In this document: positions 41,784 through 49,906 of the stretch, piece after piece
Layout: each line of letters begins with the position of its first letter
Position numbering within the stretch: the stretch's first letter is position 1
From: G038396625 sp038396625
GTDB taxonomy: Bacteria; Bacillota; Clostridia; Peptostreptococcales; Thermotaleaceae
Length of the DNA: 64,000 nt
Reading direction: 5' to 3'
Assembly (NCBI GenBank): GCA_038396625.1
Contig: CP121688.1
Location: 1,922,001 to 1,986,000, forward strand
Made by a program: the position numbers and the translations under genes
Notes under the pieces: generated by a model
Databases searched by the model: none
What the model was told of the DNA's origin: nothing
What the model saw: the letters and a program-made list of their open reading frames with translations, nothing else

Positions 41784-43886
41784 ATGGAGAAAACTTTTAA
41801 AACAACTATAGGTGGTAGAACACTTGAAGTGCAAATAGGTAAAGTAGCAGAATTGGCAAATGGCGCAGCACTTCTTAGATATGGAGATACTGTGGTTTTA
41901 GTGACAGCAGTTGCTTCATCAGAGCCAAAAACAGGTATTGATTTTTTTCCATTAAGTGTTGATTATGAAGAAAGGTTATATTCCGTTGGAAAAATACCTG
42001 GAGGATTTATTAAGAGAGAAGGAAGACCTACAGAAAAGGCCATTCTTACATCGAGATTAATAGATAGGCCGATTAGACCTTTATTTCCGAAGGGATATAG
42101 AAATGATGTGCAAGTAATTGCAACAGTATTATCAGTAGACCAAGATTGCACACCCGATGTTGTTGCAATGATGGGATCATCTATTGCCTTATCTATATCT
42201 GATATTCCTTTTGATGGACCAACAGGTTCAGTAATTATTGGTAGGATTGATGACCAATTTATTGTAAATCCTACTTCAGAGGAAAGAGAAAAAAGTCAAA
42301 TGCATTTAGTAGTTTCAGGAACCAAAGATGCTATTATGATGGTAGAAGCCGGTGCCAATATCGTTTCAGAAAAAGTTATGCTTGACGGCATTTTGTTTGC
42401 TCATGAAGAGATAAAGAAAATTGTGAAGTTTATAGAAGAAATTGTGCAAGAAGTAGGAAAGCCAAAAAAAGAAGTACAATTATTTTCTATTGATGAAATG
42501 ATCGAAAAAGAAGTACGAGAATTTGCTACTGAAAAAATGATTCAAGCTATAAAGACTGTAGAAAAGATGGAACGAAATGAGAATATGGAAAAAGTAAAGG
42601 CTGAAACGATAGAATACTTTGAAGAAAAATATCCTGAAAATTTAAAAGATATAGATGGAACACTATATGATATTATTAAAGAACAAGTAAGATATATGAT
42701 AGTAGAAGAAGGAATTCGACCAGATAATCGGACACAGGAAGAAATCAGACCTATTTCTTCTGAAGTATCTATACTTCCAAGAACACATGGGACAGGCTTA
42801 TTTAAAAGAGGTCAGACGCAAGTACTTACTGTAGCAACTTTAGGTGCTATAGGAGATGCTCAAGTCATAGATGGTCTTGGAGAAGAAGAATCAAAGCGTT
42901 ATATGCATCATTATAATTTTCCACCTTATAGTGTTGGAGAATCAAGATTTCTAAGGGGACCTGGTAGAAGAGAAATCGGCCATGGTGCTTTAGCTGAAAG
43001 AGCATTAGAACCTGTAATTCCTCCAGAGGCAGAGTTTCCCTATACAATTAGATTGGTGTCTGAAGTATTGAGTTCAAATGGTAGTACTTCTCAAGCATCT
43101 GTGTGTGGAAGCACTTTAGCATTATTAGACGCTGGTGTGCCTATTAAAGCACCTGTAGCAGGTATAGCCATGGGATTAATAAAGGAAGAGGATAAGGTTT
43201 GTATTCTAAGTGATATTCAAGGTATGGAAGACTTTCTAGGAGATATGGATTTTAAGGTTGCAGGTACAGCAGAAGGGATTACTGCTATCCAAATGGATAT
43301 TAAAATACATGGAATTGATAAAGAGATATTAGAAAAAGCATTGGAGCAAGCTAGAAGAGGTAGATTATATATTTTAGATAAAATGAATCAAGTTATCACG
43401 AGTCCGAGAAACGAAATTTCTCCTTATGCACCAAGAATTATTAGTATGACAATTAATCCAGATAAAATTAGAGATTTAATTGGACCAGGAGGCAAGACGA
43501 TCAATAAAATTATTGATGAAACAAATGTTAAAATTGACATTGAAGATGATGGACGTGTATTTATTACTGCTTCTAATGTTGAAGAAGGAAATAAAGCCTT
43601 GAAAATGGTTCAAGATATTGTTAAAGAAGTAGAAGTTGGAGAAATTTACATGGGGAAAGTTGTAAGAATCCTTAATTTTGGAGCATTTGTTGAAATTTTG
43701 CCAGGAAAAGAAGGCTTGCTTCATATTTCTCAGATTGCTAAAGAAAAAATTCCTAAAGTAGAAGATGTATTAAAAGTTGGCGATGAAGTATTAGTAAAAG
43801 TGATAGAAATTGATAAGCAAGGAAGAATAAACTTATCTAGAAAAGCTGTACTTTCAGAAGATGGTGAATCTACAAAAAAAGAATAA
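41784..43886 (+). CDS. pnp: Polyribonucleotide nucleotidyltransferase (PNPase)
   Basis: PNPase is a phosphate-dependent 3'-5' exoribonuclease. The 700-residue product has the first RNase PH domain (about 1-220, with LVTAVASSEPKTGIDFFPLSVDYEE in blocks) and an alpha-helical linker. The second, catalytic RNase PH domain follows (about 310-540, with RTHGTGLFKRGQTQVL, MHHYNFPPYSVGE and SSNGSTSQASVCGS). A KH domain (RDLIGPGGKTINKI) and an S1 domain (GKVVRILNFGAFVEI) end the protein. AAGGAGGTAG precedes the ATG. Confidence 0.98.
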   Translation: MEKTFKTTIGGRTLEVQIGKVAELANGAALLRYGDTVVLVTAVASSEPKTGIDFFPLSVDYEERLYSVGKIPGGFIKREGRPTEKAILTSRLIDRPIRPLFPKGYRNDVQVIATVLSVDQDCTPDVVAMMGSSIALSISDIPFDGPTGSVIIGRIDDQFIVNPTSEEREKSQMHLVVSGTKDAIMMVEAGANIVSEKVMLDGILFAHEEIKKIVKFIEEIVQEVGKPKKEVQLFSIDEMIEKEVREFATEKMIQAIKTVEKMERNENMEKVKAETIEYFEEKYPENLKDIDGTLYDIIKEQVRYMIVEEGIRPDNRTQEEIRPISSEVSILPRTHGTGLFKRGQTQVLTVATLGAIGDAQVIDGLGEEESKRYMHHYNFPPYSVGESRFLRGPGRREIGHGALAERALEPVIPPEAEFPYTIRLVSEVLSSNGSTSQASVCGSTLALLDAGVPIKAPVAGIAMGLIKEEDKVCILSDIQGMEDFLGDMDFKVAGTAEGITAIQMDIKIHGIDKEILEKALEQARRGRLYILDKMNQVITSPRNEISPYAPRIISMTINPDKIRDLIGPGGKTINKIIDETNVKIDIEDDGRVFITASNVEEGNKALKMVQDIVKEVEVGEIYMGKVVRILNFGAFVEILPGKEGLLHISQIAKEKIPKVEDVLKVGDEVLVKVIEIDKQGRINLSRKAVLSEDGESTKKE

Positions 43887-43894
43887 CAAGACAT

Positions 43895-43926
43895 AACATA
43901 AACCCATTCAGGTTTATGTTTTTTAT
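43895..43926 (+). terminator. Terminator after pnp
   Basis: AACATAAACC (43895-43904) pairs perfectly with GGTTTATGTT (43911-43920) around CATTCA, then a run of T. A strong rho-independent terminator. Confidence 0.92.
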
Positions 43927-44048
43927 TTTATAAAAGAGTACTTACAAGAAAAGAAGTGGAGAAACAGGAAAACTTTAGTGATACAGAAAGATTTACTGAA
44001 TAAATATATGATATATAAACAAAGATGAATTTAGTGAGGAGGTAAAAA

Positions 44049-44762
44049 GTGAAGGTTGTGATTATATCCAAAAATAAGCTTATCATTAGTATTGGTGCAT
44101 TAATTCTTATGCTGTTAGTTTTTTCTTATTGTGGAAAAGATAATATAAACACTTTTTTAATAGAATCACCAAATGAGCCTATTAGAAATGGAGATCCTAA
44201 ATCCAATAAGATGGCAATAACCTGTAATGTGGATTGGGGAAATGAAGTTCTTTCAAAACTTTTAGATATTTTGGAAGAAAAGAATGTTAAGATTACATTC
44301 TTTATTACAGGAAGATGGGCGTCTAATAATCCAGATTTATTAAAATTAATTTATGCAAAAGAGCATGAGATTGGAAACCATGCATATAGCCATAAAATGC
44401 ACAGTAAAATCAATGCACAACAAAATTATGATGAAATTTATAAAACTGAAGAGATTATTAAAAACATATTGGGTATTGATCTCAAATATTTTGCACCTCC
44501 AGCAGGAGATTTTAGTAATACTACTTTAGAGGTAGCAAATAGGCTTGGATATAAGACTATCTTATGGAGTATTGATACCATTGATTGGAGAGAGGATTCT
44601 ACAGCTCCTGTAATTATTAATAGAGTAATGAAAAAACCTCACCAAGGAGCCATACTATTAATGCATCCTAAACCTGCAACTATTGAAGCTTTACCTTATA
44701 TTATTGATAAAATTAGAAAAGAAGGAATAGAAATAGGAACAGTTTCAGATCTATTGGAATAA
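44049..44762 (+). CDS. Polysaccharide deacetylase family protein (YlxY/PdaB-like)
   Basis: The 237-residue product starts at GTG 44049 behind GAGGAGG. It has a membrane anchor or signal segment (about residues 9-27) and a NodB-type deacetylase domain. Motifs visible are TCNVDWGNE (first metal motif, with Asp but not the usual Asp-Asp pair), GNHAYSH (H-x3-H type metal site), FAPPAGDFS (usual RPPxG changed) and ILLMHPKP (final His). In Bacillus the gene after pnp is ylxY, a deacetylase-like sporulation-associated protein. The departures from RPPxG and DD suggest reduced or altered activity; that part is inference. Confidence 0.88.
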   Translation: MKVVIISKNKLIISIGALILMLLVFSYCGKDNINTFLIESPNEPIRNGDPKSNKMAITCNVDWGNEVLSKLLDILEEKNVKITFFITGRWASNNPDLLKLIYAKEHEIGNHAYSHKMHSKINAQQNYDEIYKTEEIIKNILGIDLKYFAPPAGDFSNTTLEVANRLGYKTILWSIDTIDWREDSTAPVIINRVMKKPHQGAILLMHPKPATIEALPYIIDKIRKEGIEIGTVSDLLE

Positions 44763-44774
44763 ATGTTTTTTTTC

Positions 44775-44803
44775 TTGATTATTACGGTATACTAAATTAT
44801 AAT
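44775..44803 (+). promoter_or_regulatory. Sigma-A promoter of the M16 peptidase gene
   Basis: TTGATT (44775-44780) and TATAAT (44798-44803) are separated by 17 bases. A 13-base palindrome (TTTACTAAGTAAA, 44816-44828) follows at the predicted transcription start and ahead of the ribosome site, in a position where a repressor could act. Confidence 0.7.
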
Positions 44804-44841
44804 ATCTATATGTTGTTTACTAAGTAAAACAGGAGGAAAAG

Positions 44842-46101
44842 ATGTATCAAAAATATATATTAAATAATGGTGTGAGAGTTGTACTAGAAAAAATTCCACA
44901 TGTAAAATCAGTTTCTTTGGGATTTTGGATTAAAGCAGGATCTATTTACGAAAGTGAAGAGAATAATGGTATTAGCCATTTTATTGAACATATGTTATTT
45001 AAAGGAACACAAGAGAGAACGGCAAAGGAAATCGCTGGAGCAATTGATAATATAGGAGGACAGTTAAATGCCTTTACTAGTAAAGAATGTACTTGCTATT
45101 ATGTAAAAGTATTGGATACCCATGTTGGAATAGCAATTGATGTATTAACAGACATGTTGTTTCAATCAACGTTTCGTTCTAGTGAAATTGCAAAAGAAAA
45201 AAGTGTAATATTAGAAGAAATTAATATGTATGAAGATTCTCCAGAAGATAATGCCCATGATCTATTAGCTAAAACAGTATTTGAAAATCATTCTTTAGGA
45301 TTACCTATACTAGGAAACCGCAAAACAGTAGAGAATATTGATAGGAGCATGATGATTGACTACATGCAAAAGAATTATACGATAAATAATATTGTTGTTT
45401 CAGTAGCTGGAAACTTTGATGAAAAGCTATTACTTCAATTACTTGAGGAAAAATTTAATAAATATGAGAATAAGAATAATGGACAGCAGTTAAAAGGTGA
45501 ATTAGATTTTCAAACAAGTACAGCTGTAAAATATAAAGATATAGAACAGCTTCATCTATGTATAGGATTTAAAGGAATGCCTTTAACGAGTATAGATTTT
45601 TACCCTTTATTGCTTATGAATACTGTCTTTGGTGGTAGTATGAGTTCAAGATTATTTCAAAATATACGAGAAGATAAAGGCTTGGCATATTCAGTATTTT
45701 CCTATCCATCTGCTTATAAGAAAATAGGACTGTTTACGATTTATGCAGGAATCAATCCTGTTCAATTACAAGAAGTAAGTAAACTGATTAGTAAAGAAAT
45801 TAATGTAATGAAAAAAGATGGAATTACAGAAGAGGAACTATTAAAATCAAAGGAACAATTGAAAGGTAACTATATTCTAGGATTGGAGAGTACGAGTAGC
45901 AGGATGTCTGCAATAGGAAAATCAGAATTGCTATTAGATAGAATCTATTCCCAAAAAGAAATTTTGCAAAAGATTGATGATATTACGATGCAAGATATAC
46001 GTAAGGTCATTGATAAAATTTTTGACTTAGACAAAGCTTCTATAGTTGCAGTTGGAAAAATTGATGATAATTTAGATATTCGATCCTTTTTTCAGATATA
46101 A
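44842..46101 (+). CDS. mlpA: M16 family zinc peptidase (MlpA/YmxG)
   Basis: This is an insulinase-type (pitrilysin, M16) zinc peptidase. The 419-residue product has the inverted zinc motif H46-x-x-E49-H50 in SHFIEHMLFKG with the third ligand in ILEEINMYEDSPEDN. The C-terminal inactive-type half contains GGSMSSRLFQNIREDKGLAYSV. It corresponds to Bacillus mlpA (ymxG), which also follows pnp and the deacetylase-like gene and has been linked to protease production. CAGGAGG precedes the ATG. Confidence 0.94.
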   Translation: MYQKYILNNGVRVVLEKIPHVKSVSLGFWIKAGSIYESEENNGISHFIEHMLFKGTQERTAKEIAGAIDNIGGQLNAFTSKECTCYYVKVLDTHVGIAIDVLTDMLFQSTFRSSEIAKEKSVILEEINMYEDSPEDNAHDLLAKTVFENHSLGLPILGNRKTVENIDRSMMIDYMQKNYTINNIVVSVAGNFDEKLLLQLLEEKFNKYENKNNGQQLKGELDFQTSTAVKYKDIEQLHLCIGFKGMPLTSIDFYPLLLMNTVFGGSMSSRLFQNIREDKGLAYSVFSYPSAYKKIGLFTIYAGINPVQLQEVSKLISKEINVMKKDGITEEELLKSKEQLKGNYILGLESTSSRMSAIGKSELLLDRIYSQKEILQKIDDITMQDIRKVIDKIFDLDKASIVAVGKIDDNLDIRSFFQI

Positions 46102-46177
46102 TAAAATGCAAAACAAAATATAAGGATATATTATAAGCTATAAAATAATATATTTACAAAGCCAAAGCATAAAGGCA

Positions 46178-46210
46178 GTAAAAGATCCTGTTAATGGAAT
46201 GGATCTTTAC
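46178..46210 (+). terminator. Stem-loop after mlpA
   Basis: GTAAAAGATCC (46178-46188) pairs with GGATCTTTAC (46201-46210), with one bulged A and a 12-base loop. It has no good T run, so termination would be weak. Confidence 0.5.
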
Positions 46211-46238
46211 GATTATAGTATGTGAATTTTTAAATTTT

Positions 46239-46266
46239 AAAGATGTTAGCGAAAGCTAATATCTTT
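46239..46266 (+). promoter_or_regulatory. GAAA-tetraloop hairpin just upstream of dut
   Basis: AAAGATGTTAGC (46239-46250) pairs with GCTAATATCTTT (46255-46266), 12 pairs with one G-U, closed by a GAAA tetraloop. It ends about six bases before the dut ribosome site (AAGGAGG). It could be a terminator, with TATATT after it, or a leader element that protects or exposes the ribosome site. Confidence 0.55.
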
Positions 46267-46287
46267 TATATTAAGGAGGTAAATAAA

Positions 46288-46722
46288 TTGTATAAAATTA
46301 AAATAAAAGTAGCTGAAGGTGTATCACTGCCTAAATATGAGACATCTGGTGCAGCAGGTATGGATTTAAGAGCAAATCTGAAAGAAAAAATCGTTATAAA
46401 ACCAGGTGAAAGGGCATTGGTATCTACGGGACTATATATTGAACTACCAGAAGGAATGGAAGGACAAGTTAGGGCAAGAAGTGGATTAGCAATTAAATAT
46501 GGTATAGGATTAGTAAATGGAATAGGGACGATTGATAGTGACTATCGGGGAGAAATAAAAATTCCATTGATTAATTGGGGAGATGAAGATTTTATTATTA
46601 AAAATGGAGATCGAATTGCACAGCTAGTGATTTGCAAATATGAAAAAATTATATGGGAACAAGGCGAATTTTTAGAAGAAACGAAAAGAGGAACAGGAGG
46701 ATTTGGGCATACAGGTGTTTAA
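46288..46722 (+). CDS. dut: dUTPase
   Basis: dUTPase hydrolyses dUTP to dUMP and pyrophosphate, keeping uracil out of DNA. The 144-residue product carries the five trimeric dUTPase motifs: GAAGMDLRA, RARSGLAIKYGI, NGIGTIDSDYRGEIK, RIAQLVI and RGTGGFGHTG. It starts at TTG 46288, eight bases after AAGGAGG; the ATG at 46243 lies inside the upstream hairpin and is rejected. It interrupts the mlpA-ymxH order known from Bacillus. Confidence 0.96.
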   Translation: MYKIKIKVAEGVSLPKYETSGAAGMDLRANLKEKIVIKPGERALVSTGLYIELPEGMEGQVRARSGLAIKYGIGLVNGIGTIDSDYRGEIKIPLINWGDEDFIIKNGDRIAQLVICKYEKIIWEQGEFLEETKRGTGGFGHTGV

Positions 46723-46779
46723 AGTATGTAATAATATTCCTTCATCACAAATAAAATAGAATATAAAAGTATAGCTTGA

Positions 46780-46810
46780 TTCAGTGACAATAGGTAATAT
46801 TGTCACTGAA
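46780..46810 (+). terminator. Stem-loop after dut
   Basis: TTCAGTGACAATA (46780-46792) is the exact complement of TATTGTCACTGAA (46798-46810) with a five-base loop, a 13-pair perfect stem. It is followed by TGTTTG, a poor T run. It lies just before the ymxH promoter and likely separates the two transcripts. Confidence 0.65.
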
Positions 46811-46813
46811 TGT

Positions 46814-46842
46814 TTGAAAGACACTATCCAGTTTTTTAATAT
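46814..46842 (+). promoter_or_regulatory. Promoter of ymxH
   Basis: TTGAAA (46814-46819) and TAATAT (46837-46842) are separated by 17 bases. The spacer holds one arm (TATCCAG, 46825-46831) of an inverted repeat whose other arm (CTGGATA, 46874-46880) lies in the leader. Confidence 0.6.
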
Positions 46843-46908
46843 TTTTATGATGAAAACAAGCATTAAAATAGTGCTGGATAAAATCTCAATAGGAGTAGGA
46901 GGGAAAAA

Positions 46909-47178
46909 ATGAGATTAAGCAAATTGGGAGGAAAAGAAATTGTTAATTTAAGTGATGGAGGGCGTTTAGGCATTCTAGCAGAGTCGGAACTGTTGATAGA
47001 CGAGCGAAATGGTAAAATTAGAGCCATACTAGTACCAAATTTTAAAAGTCAGTTTTCTATTTTTTATGATAAAAACTTTATAGAAATTCCATGGGACTGT
47101 GTAAGAAAAATAGGAAATGATATGATTATCATTGAACTAGACGAAGAATCTTTTCCTGTAAAAAAATTTTCTTTATAG
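46909..47178 (+). CDS. ymxH: YlmC/YmxH family PRC-barrel sporulation protein
   Basis: This 89-residue protein is a single PRC-barrel-like domain of the YlmC/YmxH family, found in spore formers. It opens MRLSKLGGKEIVNLSDGGRLG and continues with a beta-rich stretch containing IDERNGKIRAILVP and IPWDCVRKIGNDMIIIEL. AGGAGGG precedes the ATG. In Bacillus ymxH also follows mlpA. Its biochemical role is not known to me. Confidence 0.88.
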   Translation: MRLSKLGGKEIVNLSDGGRLGILAESELLIDERNGKIRAILVPNFKSQFSIFYDKNFIEIPWDCVRKIGNDMIIIELDEESFPVKKFSL

Positions 47179-47262
47179 CTTTGGCTTGCTAAAATATATT
47201 GTTCCCAAAATCTAAACCTTATCATAACATAAATATATAACCATATATTTGCTCAATATGTG

Positions 47263-47291
47263 TAGAAAATGTTATTAAATTATGCTAATAT
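47263..47291 (+). promoter_or_regulatory. Extended -10 promoter of the aspartokinase gene
   Basis: TAGAAA (47263-47268) and TAATAT (47286-47291) are separated by 17 bases, with TGC directly before the -10 (extended -10). The leader to the ATG at 47322 is only about 25 bases, so there is no room for a lysine riboswitch. Confidence 0.55.
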
Positions 47292-47321
47292 ATAGGTATA
47301 TATCTGGTTAGGAGGAGGGTT

Positions 47322-48542
47322 ATGGATATTATTATTCAAAAATTTGGCGGGACATCTGTAGCAACTAAAGAAATTAGAGAAATTGTAGCACATAAAGTTA
47401 TTAAAGCGAAAAAAGAAGGCAAACATCCTGTGGTTGTGGTATCTGCAATAGGAAGAAAGGGAGACCCTTATGCCACAGATACATTAATAGATTTGGCAAA
47501 TACTACTTTTAAAGAATGTCATAGTAGGGAATTGGACATGATTATGGCATGTGGGGAAATTATTTCATCTGTAATTTTAGCAAACACGATTAAATCACTG
47601 GGTTACTCAGCAGTTGCATTGAATGGCTATCAAGCTGGAATTATTACGGATCATAATTATGGAAATGCAGAAGTGATGAGAGTAGACACACAAAAGATAT
47701 TGACATTTTTAGAAAAAGGATTCATTCCAGTGGTTACTGGGTTTCAAGGTATGACGGAAGATGGCGAATTTACAACATTAGGGAGAGGTGGTAGTGACAC
47801 ATCAGCAGCTCTATTAGGAGAAGCGTTAGCTGCTGATGTAGTAGAAATATATACAGATGTAGAAGGTGTGATGACAGCTGATCCTAGATTGGTTCCTGAA
47901 GCAAGGGTTATTAATAGTATAGGATATGATGAAATATATCAAATGGCTGAAGATGGTGCGAAGGTTGTTCATCCCAGGGCAGTAGTTATTGCTAGACGAG
48001 GAAATCTTACTTTAAAGGTAAAAAGTACACTATCGAATAGTCCAGGGACGGTTATTAATAATAAAGAATTGTATATTGATAAATATGATAAAAATACATC
48101 GATGGATAATTTGCTAACAGCAATAACTCATAAAAATGATATAGCTCAAGTAACTGTATACTTTGAAGATTCTATTGAAACAAATGAATTGTTAATGGAT
48201 GCATTAACGAATAATTATATTAGCATAGACCTAATAAATTTTTTTATTGACAAAAAGATTTTTACTATTGATTTAGAAAAGGTTGAACAGGTAGAAAACA
48301 TATTGATTAAAAATGAATTTGACTATAACATTATAAAAGATTGCAGTAAAGTTACAGCGATAGGACACAAGATGCGTGGCATACCAGGAGTAATGGGCAG
48401 AATTGTAAAAGCTTTAGCCCGTGAAAATGTAAAAATACTACAAAGTGCAGATTCCCATACTACTATATCATGCCTAGTGAAAAAAGAAGATATAGAGGTT
48501 GCGGTGAATGCTTTGCATAGGGAGTTTAACCTTGCTAAATAA
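47322..48542 (+). CDS. dapG: Aspartate kinase (DapG type)
   Basis: Aspartokinase phosphorylates aspartate at the start of the lysine, diaminopimelate, threonine and methionine pathways. The 406-residue product has the kinase domain with IIQKFGGTSVAT (residues 4-15), VVVVSAIGRKGDPYATD, TLGRGGSDTSAALLG and EIYTDVEGVMTADPR. Two C-terminal ACT domains follow (about 270-406, with ITHKNDIAQVTV and VTAIGHKMRGIPGVMGRI). GGAGGAGGG precedes the ATG. In Bacillus dapG lies in the same neighbourhood and serves spore dipicolinate and cell-wall DAP; spoVFAB and asd are missing here. Confidence 0.95.
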   Translation: MDIIIQKFGGTSVATKEIREIVAHKVIKAKKEGKHPVVVVSAIGRKGDPYATDTLIDLANTTFKECHSRELDMIMACGEIISSVILANTIKSLGYSAVALNGYQAGIITDHNYGNAEVMRVDTQKILTFLEKGFIPVVTGFQGMTEDGEFTTLGRGGSDTSAALLGEALAADVVEIYTDVEGVMTADPRLVPEARVINSIGYDEIYQMAEDGAKVVHPRAVVIARRGNLTLKVKSTLSNSPGTVINNKELYIDKYDKNTSMDNLLTAITHKNDIAQVTVYFEDSIETNELLMDALTNNYISIDLINFFIDKKIFTIDLEKVEQVENILIKNEFDYNIIKDCSKVTAIGHKMRGIPGVMGRIVKALARENVKILQSADSHTTISCLVKKEDIEVAVNALHREFNLAK

Positions 48543-48583
48543 ATGAAAAATTTTTTGAAAAATTTAAGTATCATTTTATAATG

Positions 48584-48629
48584 AAAACTACTATAAAGAC
48601 ATAAAACTTTCTGCATAGTAGTTTTTTTA
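48584..48629 (+). terminator. Terminator after dapG
   Basis: AAAACTACTAT (48584-48594) pairs perfectly with ATAGTAGTTTT (48615-48625) around a 20-base loop, followed by T. The long loop is unusual but the stem and T run are good. The remaining 185 bases before tepA hold a short TGGCAG/CTGCCA inverted repeat and nothing else I can name. Confidence 0.75.
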
Positions 48630-48814
48630 TTGGAAAAAATAATTTAAGAAGTATTGTTTATTGATTGGCAGGATACATTTAATTTTGACTGCCAGAAAAT
48701 GTTTAATAGAAAATGAAAAATTTTGTTGGTCATATGAGAAATAGTGATAGAGAAAGTCAATGGCTTTATTAAAGAAGCAATGGTCAAAATAACAAGCAAT
48801 TGGAGTGTGAAAAC

Positions 48815-49597
48815 ATGAAAGATAAACAAAATAAAACAACTACAGCACCTCCTGAAATACAACCTCAGCCTAATATGCCTCATGAGAAAAAGGTAAAGGT
48901 ACAGGTCAATCCACAGTTAGATAATATCAAGAGTGTAGGAAATCATAGTATTCCTGATATGCCGAGTAATATACATTATTTGACGATTATAGGACATATA
49001 GAGGGCCATGTGGTTTCTCCTCCGCAAAATAAATCAACAAAATATGAACACATTATTCCTCAATTAATTGCAGTAGAAGAAAATCCTAATATTGATGGAA
49101 TGATTACCATTTTGAATACGGTTGGAGGGGATGTAGAAGCAGGTCTAGCCATAGCAGAAATGATTTCGAGCATGTCAAAACCTACAGTTTCTTTAGTTTT
49201 AGGAGGAGGACATAGTATTGGTGTTCCTTTGGCAACAGCTAGCAATCATTCTTTTATTGCAGAAACAGCTACAATGACAATACATCCCATAAGAATGACT
49301 GGATTGGTAATAGGCGTTCCACAGACATTTAAATATTTCCAAAAAATGCAGGAAAGAATTATTAGATTTATTACGAGGACATCAAAAGTACCCAGAGAGG
49401 TGATTGTAAACTTAATGAGTGAAACAGATGAAATCGCTAACGATGTTGGGACGATATTAATAGGAAAAGAAGCTGTAAAGGTAGGTTTGATTGATGAAGT
49501 TGGTGGACTAAGCGATGCTATGTCTAAGCTTAAAGAATTGATTACAATTAAGAAGAATAAAAATCAAGAAATATTAATTAAAAATAATTTACAATAG
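48815..49597 (+). CDS. tepA: TepA-type ClpP-fold serine peptidase
   Basis: This is a ClpP-fold cytosolic protein of the TepA/YmfB family, described in Bacillus as translocation-enhancing and active on spore proteins. The 260-residue product has a long Pro/Lys-rich polar N-terminus (about 1-50) and then the ClpP-like core. Nucleophile S134 is in GGGHSIGVPLA, H157 in MTIHPIRM, and a DEVGGLSDA segment closes the domain. ATG 48815 is nine bases after GGAG; TTG 48800 is rejected. Position just before ftsK matches Bacillus tepA-(ylzJ)-ftsK. Confidence 0.9.
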   Translation: MKDKQNKTTTAPPEIQPQPNMPHEKKVKVQVNPQLDNIKSVGNHSIPDMPSNIHYLTIIGHIEGHVVSPPQNKSTKYEHIIPQLIAVEENPNIDGMITILNTVGGDVEAGLAIAEMISSMSKPTVSLVLGGGHSIGVPLATASNHSFIAETATMTIHPIRMTGLVIGVPQTFKYFQKMQERIIRFITRTSKVPREVIVNLMSETDEIANDVGTILIGKEAVKVGLIDEVGGLSDAMSKLKELITIKKNKNQEILIKNNLQ

Positions 49598-49631
49598 AAT
49601 AATTTAGAGGCTTATGTTATAATATCAATGT

Positions 49632-49668
49632 CAAAGTGTTAATATTTAATATTAACACTTTGTTTTTT
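49632..49668 (+). terminator. Strong terminator after tepA
   Basis: Positions 49632-49646 pair perfectly with 49648-49662 (15 pairs, one-base centre), followed by six T (49663-49668). In practice the tip opens to a small loop. This ends tepA transcripts and leaves the following small ORF needing read-through or its own promoter. Confidence 0.85.
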
Positions 49669-49700
49669 AAAAGGATGCTTAAGTAATAGGAACAGCAAAT

Positions 49701-49868
49701 ATTCCCGTTTGGATTGGTTTTATAGGCGTGTTATCAGTAGCAGTATTAGAAATTATAGCAATAAAGCCCATGATTAGCTTTATAATAAGAAAAAAATTGT
49801 ATTATTTTTCTTATTATACCTGGATAGTTGGCTTAATCATTATAATTATTAGCTTGTGGCACAGTTAA
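49701..49868 (+). CDS. Small two-helix membrane protein with no canonical start codon
   Basis: A frame closed by TAA at 49866-49868 encodes a convincing membrane protein: PVWIGFIGVLSVAVLEIIAIKP, then MISFIIRKKLYYFSYYTW, then IVGLIIIIISLWHS, with two hydrophobic helices around a basic loop. The frame is open from 49683 (after TAA at 49680), but ATG, GTG and TTG are absent before GTG 49728 inside helix one. Possible starts are ATT 49701 (AGGA 9 bases upstream) or ATA 49686; alternatively an ATG at 49675 in another frame points to a one-base frameshift. I recognise no family. It lies where Bacillus has ylzJ, but does not resemble it. Confidence 0.55.
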   Translation: MPVWIGFIGVLSVAVLEIIAIKPMISFIIRKKLYYFSYYTWIVGLIIIIISLWHS

Positions 49869-49906
49869 TCTGTGCTTTTTCTAATAGGATAGTGAGGTGA
49901 AATACC

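Noticed and set aside
47179..47321. Lysine riboswitch in front of the aspartokinase gene
   Set aside because: The predicted promoter leaves a leader of about 25 bases and no riboswitch core is visible.
49599..49623. Promoter with TATAAT at about 49618 after tepA
   Set aside because: No acceptable -35 box lies 16-18 bases upstream, and the terminator follows immediately.
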